Made by a program: the position numbers and the translations under genes. Under the pieces are notes generated by a model. The model did no database searches. It was not told the origin of the DNA and worked only from the letters and a program-made list of their open reading frames with translations. A stretch of DNA of 64,000 nt from an uncultured Aquimonas sp. GTDB taxonomy: Bacteria > Pseudomonadota > Gammaproteobacteria > Xanthomonadales > Xanthomonadaceae. Shown in pieces: positions 1-8,786 of this stretch. Position 1 is the stretch's first letter; the number at the start of each line of letters is the position of its first letter. Location of the stretch: assembly GCF_937888285.1 (NCBI RefSeq), contig NZ_CALART010000111.1, positions 170,717 to 234,716 on the forward strand, read 5' to 3'.

Positions 1-2
1 CG

Positions 3-1325
3 CCGCCGGCAGCGGTCGAGCTGCGCGCCGTGCTGCTCGACCCTCAGCCCGCTCAGAAGCCGAAAGCAGTGGCGAGTGCGCCCGCTGTCACGTCCGCGGG
101 CGCCAGCCTGCCCATTCGCCTGTCGTGGAACGACCCCGACTGGCCGGCCGGCGAGCGTCGAGCCTTCCTGTTGAGCCTGCGCTCGCGCGACGGCGCCGAG
201 CCCTTCGCGCGGATTCCGATCACCCTGCAGCGCGATGCGTCGGCACCGGTGCCGCGGCTACTGGTCGAAGGCCGGGACATCAGCGTGACGCTGGCGCCCG
301 GCGAAACCCGCACGGCCTTCTTCATCGACGTGCCCGGCGACGCGCGGCGCCTGCTGATGTTCGCCGACGGTGGCCGCAATGTCCGCATCGACCTGGCGCG
401 TGACAGCGCGCCCAGCATGCCGGCCGCGATCCCACCCCCGAACCTTTCGGCTGCGACCAACGGTGTGGTCGGCAATGCGATCGGCGCCGAGATGGTGACT
501 TACCAGCTCATGCCTGGTCGGGTATGGGCGATCCTCCGCAACATCGGCACGGAGCCCACCACCGCCTCGATCAAGCTGAGCATTGACGCCCAGCAGCGCA
601 TCGAGCCGCGCTTCGGCGCCTGGTACAACCCGCAGCGCAGCGGATCGGGTCTCTTCCTGTACCGCTTCGGCGGCAGCTGGGGCTATGTCTGGTACACCTA
701 TCTCCAGGACGGGACGCCGACCTGGTACATCGGTTCCGCGCCCGCGCCGGAGGGCGTCAACGCGCGCTGGTCGGCGCCGATCCTGCGCATGACCTGGAAC
801 GGCAGCGTGGCGCGCCCGGTCGAAGTCGGGCGGATCGTGATCGCGCCGCTCGCAGACGACCGCATGCAGTTCGCCTACGAGCTCGATGGCCAGTTCGGCA
901 GCGAGCCCTTGCGCTGGATCGGCGGCGAGCGCTGCGCGGCGGCGCAGGGTCAGTCGCTGGACCTGAACGGGCTGTGGTACGACCTCTCGAACTCCGGTTT
1001 CGGCTACAGCCTTGATGTCTCGCCTGATGCCGAGGTGGTTGCGAGCTTCCTCTACGACGGCCGCGGCTGGCCGCGCTGGGTCCTGGGCGCAGGACGTCCC
1101 TTCGGTGGCGGAATGATCGATCTGATGCAGTACCGCGGCAACTGCCCACTTTGCGTCTATGGCGAGGTGCAGTCGCAGGTGGTGGGCGGCGTGCAGGTGG
1201 TGTACGCCAATGGTGAGCCCGCACGGCTTGATACCGCCTTGGACTTCGCGGTGCCGCTGTCCGGCAGCTGGGCACGCAGCCATCCCATGAACCGGCTTTC
1301 CACCAGCCTCGGGTGTCCGCCCTGA
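3..1325 (+). CDS. Secreted protein with tandem WYxxxxSGxG repeats, 5' end outside window
   Basis: The reading frame is open from the first bases, so the N-terminus lies upstream and no start is assigned. The first ~110 residues look like a beta-rich domain (SWNDP and APGETRTAFFIDVPGD), resembling domains that follow the catalytic part of secreted proteases; that is an inference. The C-terminal half holds two copies of a repeat. One starts GAWYNPQRSGSG around codon 205 and the other GLWYDLSNSGFG around codon 323. Each continues with an aromatic strand (WYTYLQDGTPTWYIG, FLYDGRGWPRWVLG). Four cysteines cluster in the C-terminal part. The same repeat occurs once in the DUF4397 protein at 7522. 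Function is unknown; an exported protein is likely. Confidence 0.75.
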   Translation, partial: PPAAVELRAVLLDPQPAQKPKAVASAPAVTSAGASLPIRLSWNDPDWPAGERRAFLLSLRSRDGAEPFARIPITLQRDASAPVPRLLVEGRDISVTLAPGETRTAFFIDVPGDARRLLMFADGGRNVRIDLARDSAPSMPAAIPPPNLSAATNGVVGNAIGAEMVTYQLMPGRVWAILRNIGTEPTTASIKLSIDAQQRIEPRFGAWYNPQRSGSGLFLYRFGGSWGYVWYTYLQDGTPTWYIGSAPAPEGVNARWSAPILRMTWNGSVARPVEVGRIVIAPLADDRMQFAYELDGQFGSEPLRWIGGERCAAAQGQSLDLNGLWYDLSNSGFGYSLDVSPDAEVVASFLYDGRGWPRWVLGAGRPFGGGMIDLMQYRGNCPLCVYGEVQSQVVGGVQVVYANGEPARLDTALDFAVPLSGSWARSHPMNRLSTSLGCPP

Positions 1326-1485
1326 GCCAGAGGCTCCGAGCGTCGCTCCCCTGCCTGATTTCGCCAGCGTCGCCTGGTGACCCGTTTCGGTGGAGATCTG
1401 CAGCTTTCGCAGTCGCGCCACGACGCCCTGCGACGGGGATTCCGCTAACCTTGCGCGCCCCTTCGATGCCGAGCGCGAGAGCCTG

Positions 1486-2634
1486 ATGCAGATCGAGACC
1501 AAGCTGCCCAAGGTGGGCACCACCATCTTCACCGTGATGTCGCAGCTGGCCGCCCAGCACGGCGCCGTCAATCTGGGCCAGGGATTCCCCGATTTCGAGA
1601 CGCCGGCCTTCCTGCAGGACGCCCTGGTGCGCGCCATGCGCGCCGGTCGCAACCAGTACGCGCCGATGCACGGCGTGGCCCCGCTGCGCGAGCAGATCGC
1701 GGCGAAGACGCTGGCGCTGTACGGCGCGAAGATCGACGCCGAGCGCGAAATCACGGTCACCAGCGGTGCCACCGAGGCGATCTTCGCCGCGATCCACGCG
1801 GTGGTACGGCCGGGCGAGGAAGTGATCCTGCTCGATCCCTGCTACGACTGCTATGAGCCGGCGGTGGATCTGGCCGGCGGCGTGGCCGTACACATCCCGC
1901 TGAATCCCGGCGACTTCAGCGTCGACTGGCAGCGCGTGCGCGAGGCGGTGACGGCAAACACCCGGATGATCCTGGTCAACTCGCCGCACAACCCCTCGGG
2001 CGCGGTGTTCGCCCAGGCCGATCTGGATGCGCTCGCCCAAATCGTGCGCGACACCGGCATCTTCGTGCTCTCCGACGAGGTCTACGAGCACATCGTCTTC
2101 GACGGCCAGCCGCACATGAGCGTGCTGCGCCACCCGGAGCTCGCCGCACGCAGCTTCGTGGTGTCTAGCTTCGGCAAGACCTACCACTGCACCGGCTGGA
2201 AGCTCGGCTATGCGGTGGCGCCGGCCGCGCTCACGGCCGAGTTCCGCAAAGTCCACCAGTACCTGACCTTCTGCAGCTTCGCGCCGGCGCAGTGGGCGCT
2301 GGCCGAGATGCTGGAACAGCATCCCGAGCATCACCTCGAGCTGCCGGACTTCTACCAGCGCAAGCGCGACGCCTTCCGGGCCCAGCTCGCTGCGACGCGC
2401 TTCCGCTGCCTGCCAGTGCCCGGCGGCTACTTCCAGCTGGTCGACTACTCGGCGATCTCGGACATGGGCGATCTCGAATTCTGTCGCTGGCTCACCGTCG
2501 AGAAGGGCGTCACCGCGATTCCGCTGTCGCCGTTCTATGCCGAGGCGCCCGCCAACCAGCGGGTGATCCGACTGTGCTTCGCCAAGACCGAGGCCACCAT
2601 GGCCGCAGCGGTCGAGCGTCTGGCGAAGGTCTGA
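1486..2634 (+). CDS. ybdL: PLP-dependent aminotransferase, methionine/glutamine (YbdL-like)
   Basis: Class I/II fold-type I aminotransferase of 382 residues, the usual size for the YbdL/KAT/glutamine transaminase K group. The PLP lysine is K231 in SSFGKTYHCTGWKLGY. NSPHNPSGAVF and SDEVYEHIVFDG are the other cofactor and substrate motifs. The ATG at 1486 is chosen because the protein then begins MQIETKLPKVGTTIF, as in the family; an in-frame start at 1390 would add an unconserved tail. Members transaminate methionine, glutamine or aromatic amino acids with 2-oxo acids. The next gene, 4 bases on, is an omega-amidase, which supports glutamine or methionine transamination coupled to 2-oxoglutaramate hydrolysis. 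Confidence 0.9.
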   Translation: MQIETKLPKVGTTIFTVMSQLAAQHGAVNLGQGFPDFETPAFLQDALVRAMRAGRNQYAPMHGVAPLREQIAAKTLALYGAKIDAEREITVTSGATEAIFAAIHAVVRPGEEVILLDPCYDCYEPAVDLAGGVAVHIPLNPGDFSVDWQRVREAVTANTRMILVNSPHNPSGAVFAQADLDALAQIVRDTGIFVLSDEVYEHIVFDGQPHMSVLRHPELAARSFVVSSFGKTYHCTGWKLGYAVAPAALTAEFRKVHQYLTFCSFAPAQWALAEMLEQHPEHHLELPDFYQRKRDAFRAQLAATRFRCLPVPGGYFQLVDYSAISDMGDLEFCRWLTVEKGVTAIPLSPFYAEAPANQRVIRLCFAKTEATMAAAVERLAKV

Positions 2635-2638
2635 GCCC

Positions 2639-3454
2639 ATGCATGCTCCCACCGCTCCGAGCCGCGACCTGCGCGTTTCGCTGGTGCAGGCCGCCACCGT
2701 CTGGCATGACCCCGCCGCCAACCGCGCCCTTTATGGCGAGCTGGTGCGGCCGCTGGCCGGTCAGACCGATCTCGTGGTGCTGCCGGAAACCTTCACCTCG
2801 GGCTTCTCCAACGCCGCGATCGGTGAGGCCGAAACCATGGACGGCCCCAGTGTGGCCTGGCTGCGCGCGCTGGCCATGGAGATCGGTGCCGCCGTCACCG
2901 GCTCGATGGTGATCCGCGAAGGCGACACCGTGTTCAACCGTCTGCTGTTCGCCACCCCCGACGGCGCGCTGGCGCAGTACGACAAACGCCACCTGTTCCG
3001 CATGGCTGGCGAGCACGAGCGCTATGCCGCCGGCGGCCCGAAGCTGGTGGTGGAGTGGTGCGGCTGGCGGATCTGTCCCCAGGTCTGTTACGACCTGCGC
3101 TTCCCGGTGTTCGCCCGCAACGTGTTCGACGAGGCCGCGCAGCGTTTCGACTATGACCTCATCCTCTGGGTCGCCAACTGGCCGGCCGCCCGCCGCTACG
3201 CCTGGCAGACCCTGCTGCGCGCCCGCGCCATCGAGAACCTGTCCTGCGTGATCGGCGTGAATCGCGTCGGAGTCGACGGCAACGAGATTGCATATGCCGG
3301 TGACAGCGTCGCGCTCGATGCCCTGGGCCAGCCCCTGGTCGAACTCGGCCCCCTGCCGCAGGTGGTGACCTCCAGGCTGGAGGCCGCCGTCCTGAACGCC
3401 CACCGCGCGCGTTTCCCGGCCCAGCTCGACGCGGATCGGTTCCAGCTGCTGTGA
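2639..3454 (+). CDS. yafV: Omega-amidase, nitrilase superfamily (YafV/NIT2-like)
   Basis: Carbon-nitrogen hydrolase of 271 residues. The catalytic Glu-Lys-Cys set is visible: E in VVLPETFTSGF, K in YDKRHLFR and C in ICPQVCYDLRFPVF. TFTSGF and HLFR favour the YafV/NIT2 branch that hydrolyses 2-oxoglutaramate and 2-oxosuccinamate. The enzyme removes the product of glutamine transamination, pulling the aminotransferase encoded just upstream (4-base gap) toward keto-acid amination, for example in methionine salvage. The two genes almost certainly form one transcript. The product is probably cytoplasmic, as no signal peptide is seen. Confidence 0.9.
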   Translation: MHAPTAPSRDLRVSLVQAATVWHDPAANRALYGELVRPLAGQTDLVVLPETFTSGFSNAAIGEAETMDGPSVAWLRALAMEIGAAVTGSMVIREGDTVFNRLLFATPDGALAQYDKRHLFRMAGEHERYAAGGPKLVVEWCGWRICPQVCYDLRFPVFARNVFDEAAQRFDYDLILWVANWPAARRYAWQTLLRARAIENLSCVIGVNRVGVDGNEIAYAGDSVALDALGQPLVELGPLPQVVTSRLEAAVLNAHRARFPAQLDADRFQLL

Positions 3455-3654
3455 GTCTGCCCTGGAGGGGCTCGCCCGGCTGGAACATGAACAGCGCGGA
3501 TGCGGTCGCCGGGGAGGATGGCTTGTTTTGCCGCCCAGCCCCGTTTGTGCTGTCTGAGTCCGGGGTGAAGGCGTAGGCTTTCACGCGGGGTTTGCAGTTG
3601 GGACGCTCCGCGCCGGAGTCGTTCCTCATGGGGTTCCAACAGGGAGAACACGCA

Positions 3655-4374
3655 ATGATCAAGTCGATGATGGCCTGCGTTCTGGCGGTGGCGGCGCTGG
3701 CCGGCATGCAGAGCGCGAACGCGCAGCGCGGCGAGCGCGTGAGCGTGGCCGTGGCCGAGTTCAAGAACGAGTCGGGTGCAGGCTGGTGGCGCGGTGGGGT
3801 CGGCTGGGAACTGTCCGGCATGCTGGCCAACGAGCTGGTCGCCACCCGCGCCTTCAGCGTCGTAGAGCGTTCGCGGCTGGAGTCCGTGCTGCAGGAGCAG
3901 AACCTCGCCGCTTCGGGCCGGATGGCGCCAGGCCAGGGCGCGCGGATCGGTCAGCTGACCGGTGCCCAGTACCTGATCATGGGCACGGTCACGAGCTACG
4001 AGGAGCAGACTTCCAGCACGGGCGGCGGCATCAGCTTCCGCGGTGTGTCGCTGGGCGGCAAGTCGAGCAAGGCCTACGTGGCCGTCGACCTGCGCGTGGT
4101 CAACAGCGAGACCGGCGAGATCGAGTTCGTGCGCACCATCGAGGGTGAGGCCAAGAGCGGCGGCATGAGCGTGGGTCTGTACCGCGGCGGCTTCGGCGGC
4201 GCGCTGGCCAACGAGAACAACACTCCGGCCGGCAAGGCCATCCGCGCGGCCCTGGTCATGATCACCGACTATCTCGAGTGCGTGATGGTCAAGCAGGACC
4301 GCTGCATGCGCGAGTTCGACGCGGCCGACGACCGCCGCCGCGAGCGTACCCGCGGTGCCCTGAGCATCGACTGA
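3655..4374 (+). CDS. CsgG/HfaB-family exported protein
   Basis: 239 residues with an N-terminal signal peptide (MIKSMMACVLAVAALAG, likely cleaved after SANA). There is no lipobox cysteine, unlike curli secretion channel CsgG. The mature part follows the family pattern: VAVAEFKNES, a strand-helix with LANELVATRAFSVVERSRL, then LTGAQYLIMGTVTSYEE and VDLRVVNSETGEI. Small standalone proteins of this type are found in many proteobacteria without curli genes, and none are seen here. AGGGAGA lies a few bases upstream of the ATG at 3655. The role is unknown beyond a probable periplasmic or outer-membrane location. A strong hairpin follows the stop. Confidence 0.8.
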   Translation: MIKSMMACVLAVAALAGMQSANAQRGERVSVAVAEFKNESGAGWWRGGVGWELSGMLANELVATRAFSVVERSRLESVLQEQNLAASGRMAPGQGARIGQLTGAQYLIMGTVTSYEEQTSSTGGGISFRGVSLGGKSSKAYVAVDLRVVNSETGEIEFVRTIEGEAKSGGMSVGLYRGGFGGALANENNTPAGKAIRAALVMITDYLECVMVKQDRCMREFDAADDRRRERTRGALSID

Positions 4375-4414
4375 GAGCGGGTCCGCGCGATGCGCTCGCG
4401 CGCCGGCCGATCAT

Positions 4415-4444
4415 GCAAACGCCCCGGTCTGCCGGGGCGTTTGC
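4415..4444 (+). terminator. Hairpin terminator after CsgG-like gene
   Basis: A perfect 13-bp stem (GCAAACGCCCCGG with its complement) and a TCTG loop, about 40 bases after the stop at 4374. There is no long T run; the stem's own GTTTGC end is the only T-rich part, so termination is likely but not certain. Confidence 0.65.
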
Positions 4445-4526
4445 ACGTCTGCCTGCACCGCGCTGCAGCTTGATTCCTGGCGCCCCCGGCAGCAGGGTTG
4501 CTGCCTGCGCCCAGCCGGAGCTGTCC

Positions 4527-4841
4527 ATGGCCACTGCCGACACCCGCTTCCAGAGCTTCAGCGAGTTCTATCCCTACTACCTTGCCGAGCACGCCAACCG
4601 CAGTTGCCGCCGGCTGCATTTCGTCGGCAGCAGTGGCGCGCTGGTCTGCGCGCTGATCGCGCTCGCCAGCCTCGATCCGCGCTGGCTGCTGGCCGCCCTG
4701 GTCTGTGGTTACGGCTTCGCCTGGATCGGCCACTTCGTGTTCGAGAAGAACCGCCCGGCGACGTTCAAGCACCCGCTCTATTCCTTCCTCGGCGACTGGG
4801 TGATGTACCGCGACATCCTGATCGGACGGATTCCCTTCTGA
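4527..4841 (+). CDS. DUF962/Mpo1-like small membrane protein
   Basis: 104 residues matching the DUF962 (Mpo1/YGL010w) family. It has an N-terminal FSEFYPYYLAEHANRSCRRLHFVG, two hydrophobic segments (about 34-66), and the conserved WIGHFVFEKNRPATFKHPLY stretch containing histidines. Yeast Mpo1 is an iron-dependent dioxygenase acting on 2-hydroxy fatty acids; whether this bacterial member does the same is unknown. The ATG at 4527 follows GGAG and gives the family's usual length. It stands alone between a terminator and the two-component genes. Confidence 0.85.
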   Translation: MATADTRFQSFSEFYPYYLAEHANRSCRRLHFVGSSGALVCALIALASLDPRWLLAALVCGYGFAWIGHFVFEKNRPATFKHPLYSFLGDWVMYRDILIGRIPF

Positions 4842-4951
4842 ACCGGGCGGAAGCGCCCCGAGGCATCGGCACTTTGTCAAGAGCGGTTCACGCGCGTCTC
4901 ACTCGCCCCGTGGTCAATTCACGTCCGTGAAAACCCCACCGGAGCCCAGCC

Positions 4952-5677
4952 ATGAAGTCTCGCGAAGAATCCGCCGGTCTGATCCTCCTGATCGAGGACA
5001 ACCGCAACATCTCTGAAATGGTCGGCGAATACCTCGAGCGCAAAGGCTTCGGGGTGGATTACGCCAGCGACGGCGCCGACGGCCTGCGCCTCGCCGTTGA
5101 AAACAGCTACGACGTGATCGTGCTTGACCTGATGCTGCCGCGCATCGATGGCCTGGAGGTGTGCCGCCGCCTGCGCCAGGAAGCCAAGAAGTCGACGCCG
5201 GTGCTGATGTTGACCGCGCGGGACACCCTTGATGACAAGGTCCGCGGCCTGGAGGCCGGGGGAGACGACTACCTGGTCAAGCCTTTCGCCATCCAGGAAC
5301 TCGAAGCGCGCGTACGTGCCCTGATCCGCCGCGATCGCCGCCAGGTCAGCGCCGAAGTGCTCAAGGTCGGCGACCTGGTGCTGGACACGGCCACCCTGCG
5401 CCTGACCCGTGGCGGTCGCGACCTGCAGCTGTCGCCGATCGGCTTGAAGCTGCTCACCATCCTGATGCGCGAATCGCCGCGCGTGGTCAGCCGTCGCGAC
5501 ATCGAGCGCGAGATCTGGGGCGACGCGCTGCCCGACTCCGACACCCTGCGCAGCCACCTGTACAACCTGCGCAAGGTGATCGACAAGCCCTTCGAGAAGC
5601 AGCTGCTGCACACCATCCACAGCGCGGGCTACCGCCTGGCTGAGCTGGAGACCGAGCCGGCGCAGCGGGTGGGGTGA
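4952..5677 (+). CDS. OmpR-family response regulator
   Basis: 241 residues. The receiver domain (about 12-122) has the acidic pair in LIEDN, the phospho-acceptor Asp near residue 59 (VIVLDLMLPRIDG), the TA of MLTARD and the Lys of LVKPF. A winged-helix DNA-binding domain (about 140-232) follows, with RLTRGGRDLQLSPIGLKLL and SHLYNLRKVIDKPF. It presumably pairs with the kinase at 5991, 313 bases downstream. The gap holds a repeat pair and a hairpin, so the two may be transcribed at different levels. The signal sensed is not apparent. Confidence 0.93.
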   Translation: MKSREESAGLILLIEDNRNISEMVGEYLERKGFGVDYASDGADGLRLAVENSYDVIVLDLMLPRIDGLEVCRRLRQEAKKSTPVLMLTARDTLDDKVRGLEAGGDDYLVKPFAIQELEARVRALIRRDRRQVSAEVLKVGDLVLDTATLRLTRGGRDLQLSPIGLKLLTILMRESPRVVSRRDIEREIWGDALPDSDTLRSHLYNLRKVIDKPFEKQLLHTIHSAGYRLAELETEPAQRVG

Positions 5678-5683
5678 TTCAAA

Positions 5684-5714
5684 GCCGGGATTGGAGATTC
5701 GGGATTCGGGATTT
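5684..5714 (+). repeat. GGGATTC heptamer array, forward
   Basis: Imperfect tandem GGGATT(C/G)G units just after the response-regulator stop. It is the left partner of an oppositely oriented array at 5959-5982. The same pairing occurs at 23361/23485 and 40393/40627. Confidence 0.85.
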
Positions 5715-5793
5715 GCAAGAGCAGCGTTCGGCAAGGCTCACCACCGCGCTTCGAATCCAAGACCCAGTCCTTCGCGTCACGCTACGCTGAAAA

Positions 5794-5822
5794 ACGGGCT
5801 CCGCGCACTACGCGGAGCCCGT
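5794..5822 (+). terminator. Hairpin between response regulator and kinase
   Basis: A 12-bp perfect stem (ACGGGCTCCGCG and its complement) with a CACTA loop, inside the repeat-flanked gap. It could terminate or attenuate transcription from the response-regulator gene. No strong T tract follows. Confidence 0.55.
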
Positions 5823-5958
5823 GTGCTTTCCGGGCTTCAATGCCTGACGTGGCAGCTGCAGCCTGTACGGTCGTCGTCCAGCGGCCACCGCGCTTCACGG
5901 CCGCATCCATCGCTGTGCGACATGCTCGCCCCGCCTGCAGCCTCAATGCCGCGGGCTG

Positions 5959-5982
5959 CGAATCCCCAATCCCGAATCCCGG
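5959..5982 (-). repeat. GGGATTC heptamer array, reverse
   Basis: CGAATCCCCAATCCCGAATC units ending 8 bases before the kinase start. This is the right partner of the array at 5684-5714; together they enclose about 245 bp. Confidence 0.85.
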
Positions 5983-5990
5983 CAAAGAAA

Positions 5991-7316
5991 ATGCGCATCT
6001 CCACCGGCCTGCGCCGCAAGATCTGGGCGGCGTTCATCCTGCAGATCGCGGCGATCAGCTGCGCCACCGTGCTCGGCGTCTACGGCGCCTCGGCCGTGCT
6101 CAAGGACGTGCTGATCCAGCGCGCACTGACCGACGAGGCCGCGCACTACCGCGAGCGTCTGGCGCGTGACCCGCAGGCGCCGCCGCCCGATACCTACAAC
6201 ATGCAGGGCTACCTGCAGCGACACGGCGAGAGCGAGAACGTGCTCCCCGAGAACCTGCGCGGCCTGGCCTCGGGCTACTACGGTCTGCCGGCCGAGCGCG
6301 GTGGTTCGCTGGTGCTGGTGCAGGAGGGCGAGGGCGGCACGCTCGTTCTGGTGTTCGACGCCGAGCAGGTCAATGCGCTGGCCTTCTTCTTCGGCGCGGT
6401 GCCGTTGGTGCTGGTGCTGGTGGTGATCTACATCATCGCCTGGGCCACCTACCGCATCTCGCGCCGCGCGGTCTCGCCGGTGATCTGGCTGGCTGGCGTG
6501 GTCCAGCACTGGGACCCCAAGAACCCCAATCTTGAAGCGCTGTCGCCGGAACAGCTGCCGCTCGATGTCGAGGGCGAGGTGCTGGTGCTGGCCCAGGCCC
6601 TGCACGAGTTCGCCTCGCGCATCGATGCCTTCGTGCAGCGCGAACGCGACTTCACCCGCGATGCCAGCCACGAGCTGCGGAGCCCGCTGACGGTGATCCG
6701 CATCGCCTGCGACGTGCTCTGTGCGGAAGACGATCTGCCGCCCTACGCGAAGCGGCAGATCAAGCGCATCCTAGGCTCGGCGCGCGACATGGAGGGACTG
6801 ATCGAGTCCTTCCTCATCCTTGCCCGCGAGGGCGATGCCGATCTGCCGGAAGAGGACTTCGTGATCAACGAGGTCGTGGCCGACGAGGTCGAGAAAGCCC
6901 GGCCGCTGCTCGGGGACAAGCCGGTGGAGCTGCGCATCGAGGAGCACGCCGCGTTTTCCCTGCACGGCAGTCCACGTGTGCTGCGGGTGATCCTGTCCAA
7001 CCTGATCCGCAATGCCTGCGCCTACACCGATCGCGGCAGCGTGGTGGTGCAGATCCACAACGACCACGTCTGCGTTCAGGACACCGGCTGCGGCATGACG
7101 CCCGACGAGCTTGAGCGCGCCTTCGATCCGTTCTTCCGCGGCGGCCTGCGCAAGGAAGGGGGCCAGGGCGTCGGTCTGACCATCGTGCGCAGGCTGTCCG
7201 CGCGTTTCGGCTGGCCGGTCACCCTGGAAAGCGAGGCGGGGCAGGGCACCCGTGCCCTCGTGCGATTCCCGAGCGCGTTCGCGGCAGGTCGTGCCGAGGC
7301 GGCTGCGGAGGTCTGA
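5991..7316 (+). CDS. Sensor histidine kinase
   Basis: 441 residues. A short cytoplasmic start is followed by a membrane helix (about 10-35), a periplasmic loop of about 90 residues, and a second membrane segment near 135-155. The HisKA helix carries the phospho-acceptor His227 in DASHELRSPLTV, and the ATPase domain has N box NLIRNACAY, DTGCGM and the G-rich GGQGVGLTIV. The ATG at 5991 is preceded by AAAGAAA; the upstream in-frame extension would run through the intergenic repeat and is rejected. Likely partner of the OmpR-family regulator at 4952. The small periplasmic domain belongs to no family I recognise. Confidence 0.9.
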   Translation: MRISTGLRRKIWAAFILQIAAISCATVLGVYGASAVLKDVLIQRALTDEAAHYRERLARDPQAPPPDTYNMQGYLQRHGESENVLPENLRGLASGYYGLPAERGGSLVLVQEGEGGTLVLVFDAEQVNALAFFFGAVPLVLVLVVIYIIAWATYRISRRAVSPVIWLAGVVQHWDPKNPNLEALSPEQLPLDVEGEVLVLAQALHEFASRIDAFVQRERDFTRDASHELRSPLTVIRIACDVLCAEDDLPPYAKRQIKRILGSARDMEGLIESFLILAREGDADLPEEDFVINEVVADEVEKARPLLGDKPVELRIEEHAAFSLHGSPRVLRVILSNLIRNACAYTDRGSVVVQIHNDHVCVQDTGCGMTPDELERAFDPFFRGGLRKEGGQGVGLTIVRRLSARFGWPVTLESEAGQGTRALVRFPSAFAAGRAEAAAEV

Positions 7317-7521
7317 TCGACCGCCTATCCCTGGCTGCGTGCCGTCCATCGGTGGTCCTGCATGCCCGTTTCACCCGGGGGCGATGGCGCTTTGATCGAT
7401 GTGCAGGCGGGGTCGGCTCACCTTGATGGTGCCGTCATTTTTCGTGCAGCGTCGCTTGACGTTCAGGCGGATACATATTCGCCGCGCCTCATTTCAAGCG
7501 CGCCCTACGGAGACCCCATCC

Positions 7522-8634
7522 ATGAAGCCGATCCACGCCCTGCTGCCCGCCGGACTCTCCGGCATTCTCCTGCTTGCACCCGCGCTTGCCCTCGCCGACG
7601 CCCGCGTCCTCGTCGGCCATTTCGCCCCGTTCAGCGACGATCTGGCGGCGACCGCGGTGGACGTCCGCATCAACGGCGCCACGGCGCTGACCAACGTCCG
7701 CTATGGCGACTTCACCAGCTATATCCCGCTGCCGGCGGGCGCCTACGCGCTGGAGGTCGTTCTGGCGGGAACCAACACCGTGGCGATCAGCGCCAACGTG
7801 ACCCTGGCCGACAATACCGATTACACCGTGCTTGCCACCGGCGGTGCCAACGGCCAGCCGCTGGCGCTGCAGCCGCTGGTCGACGACAACCGCCCGCCGG
7901 CGACCGGGAACCTGAAGCTCCGCGTGATCCACGCCGCGCCCTTCGGCCCGGATGCCGAGTCCACGGCGGTATCGATCCGCACCGACCGCGGCGCCGTGGT
8001 GGGTGGACTCACCAACGTGCCCTTCTTCGCCGCCAGTGGTTACCTGGAGATCCCGGCCGGCAACTACGACCTGAAGGTGGCAACGCCGGACGGCGGGACC
8101 AATCTGATCGACCTGGCGCCGGTCGACCTGCCTGCAGGCGCGGTGCTGTCGGTGCTTGCGACCGGCGATGGCGTCAACCAGCCGCTCGGCTTCACCGCGC
8201 TGCCGCTGGGCGCGCTGCCGACCGAGACGCCGGTCGATCTGAGCGTCAACGGCATGTGGTACACGCCCGAGTTCAGCGGCCAGGGCTTCGTGTTCACGCC
8301 GCGCCCGGGCGAGAACCGCCTGGTTGGCAGCTGGTACGCGTTCGATGCCAACGGCGGCAAGATCTGGTTCACCCTCGACAGCGCCGCGGTCTCGCTGGGT
8401 ACCGCAGCGGTCACCGGCGGCGGCTTCAACGGTCGCAGCGCCGAACTCGCGGTGCTCAACACCACTGGCGGCCGCTTCCTCGCGCCGAACCCTGTGCAGA
8501 CCGCGCCGATCGGTCGGGTGCGCATCGACTTCGCGGACTGCAATTCCGCGGTTGCCGAGATCCTGCTCGACGGCCAGCCCGCGCGCAGCATTCCGCTGCT
8601 GAACATCACCCCCTCGGGTATCTGCTCGCTGTAA
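7522..8634 (+). CDS. Exported DUF4397-domain protein with WYxxxxSGxG repeat
   Basis: 370 residues with a clear signal peptide (residues 1-23, LLLAPALALA then DA). Two DUF4397-like domains follow, near 24-118 and 130-225. Each has the family's beta pattern, with VDVRINGATALTNVRYGDFT in the first, and the second opens KLRVIHAAPF. The last ~120 residues differ: they carry GMWYTPEFSGQGF and SWYAFDANGGKIWFT, the same repeat found twice in the protein at 3-1325. The start is set by GGAG in ACGGAGACC upstream of the ATG. Function is unknown; the protein is extracytoplasmic. A terminator follows directly. Confidence 0.85.
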   Translation: MKPIHALLPAGLSGILLLAPALALADARVLVGHFAPFSDDLAATAVDVRINGATALTNVRYGDFTSYIPLPAGAYALEVVLAGTNTVAISANVTLADNTDYTVLATGGANGQPLALQPLVDDNRPPATGNLKLRVIHAAPFGPDAESTAVSIRTDRGAVVGGLTNVPFFAASGYLEIPAGNYDLKVATPDGGTNLIDLAPVDLPAGAVLSVLATGDGVNQPLGFTALPLGALPTETPVDLSVNGMWYTPEFSGQGFVFTPRPGENRLVGSWYAFDANGGKIWFTLDSAAVSLGTAAVTGGGFNGRSAELAVLNTTGGRFLAPNPVQTAPIGRVRIDFADCNSAVAEILLDGQPARSIPLLNITPSGICSL

Positions 8635-8643
8635 GCCCAGCCT

Positions 8644-8680
8644 GGGCGAGCCCTGTGCATCGGGGCTCGCCCTGCTCTTT
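8644..8680 (+). terminator. Rho-independent terminator after DUF4397 gene
   Basis: A 10-bp stem (GGGCGAGCCC with its complement) and a 9-base loop, followed by TGCTCTTT, ten bases after the stop. Confidence 0.7.
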
Positions 8681-8786
8681 GGGCTCCAGTGGCGGCCTGC
8701 GCAGGCGCCCCAAGCCCTTTGCCTGATCCACGCATTCGTCGTGATGCGCTAGCCTGTCGCTCTCCTTGCAGGTGGTGGACCGCGAC

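Noticed and set aside
3655..4374. Curli secretion system based on the CsgG-like gene
   Set aside because: No csgA, csgB, csgE or csgF is nearby, and the lipobox of CsgG is absent.
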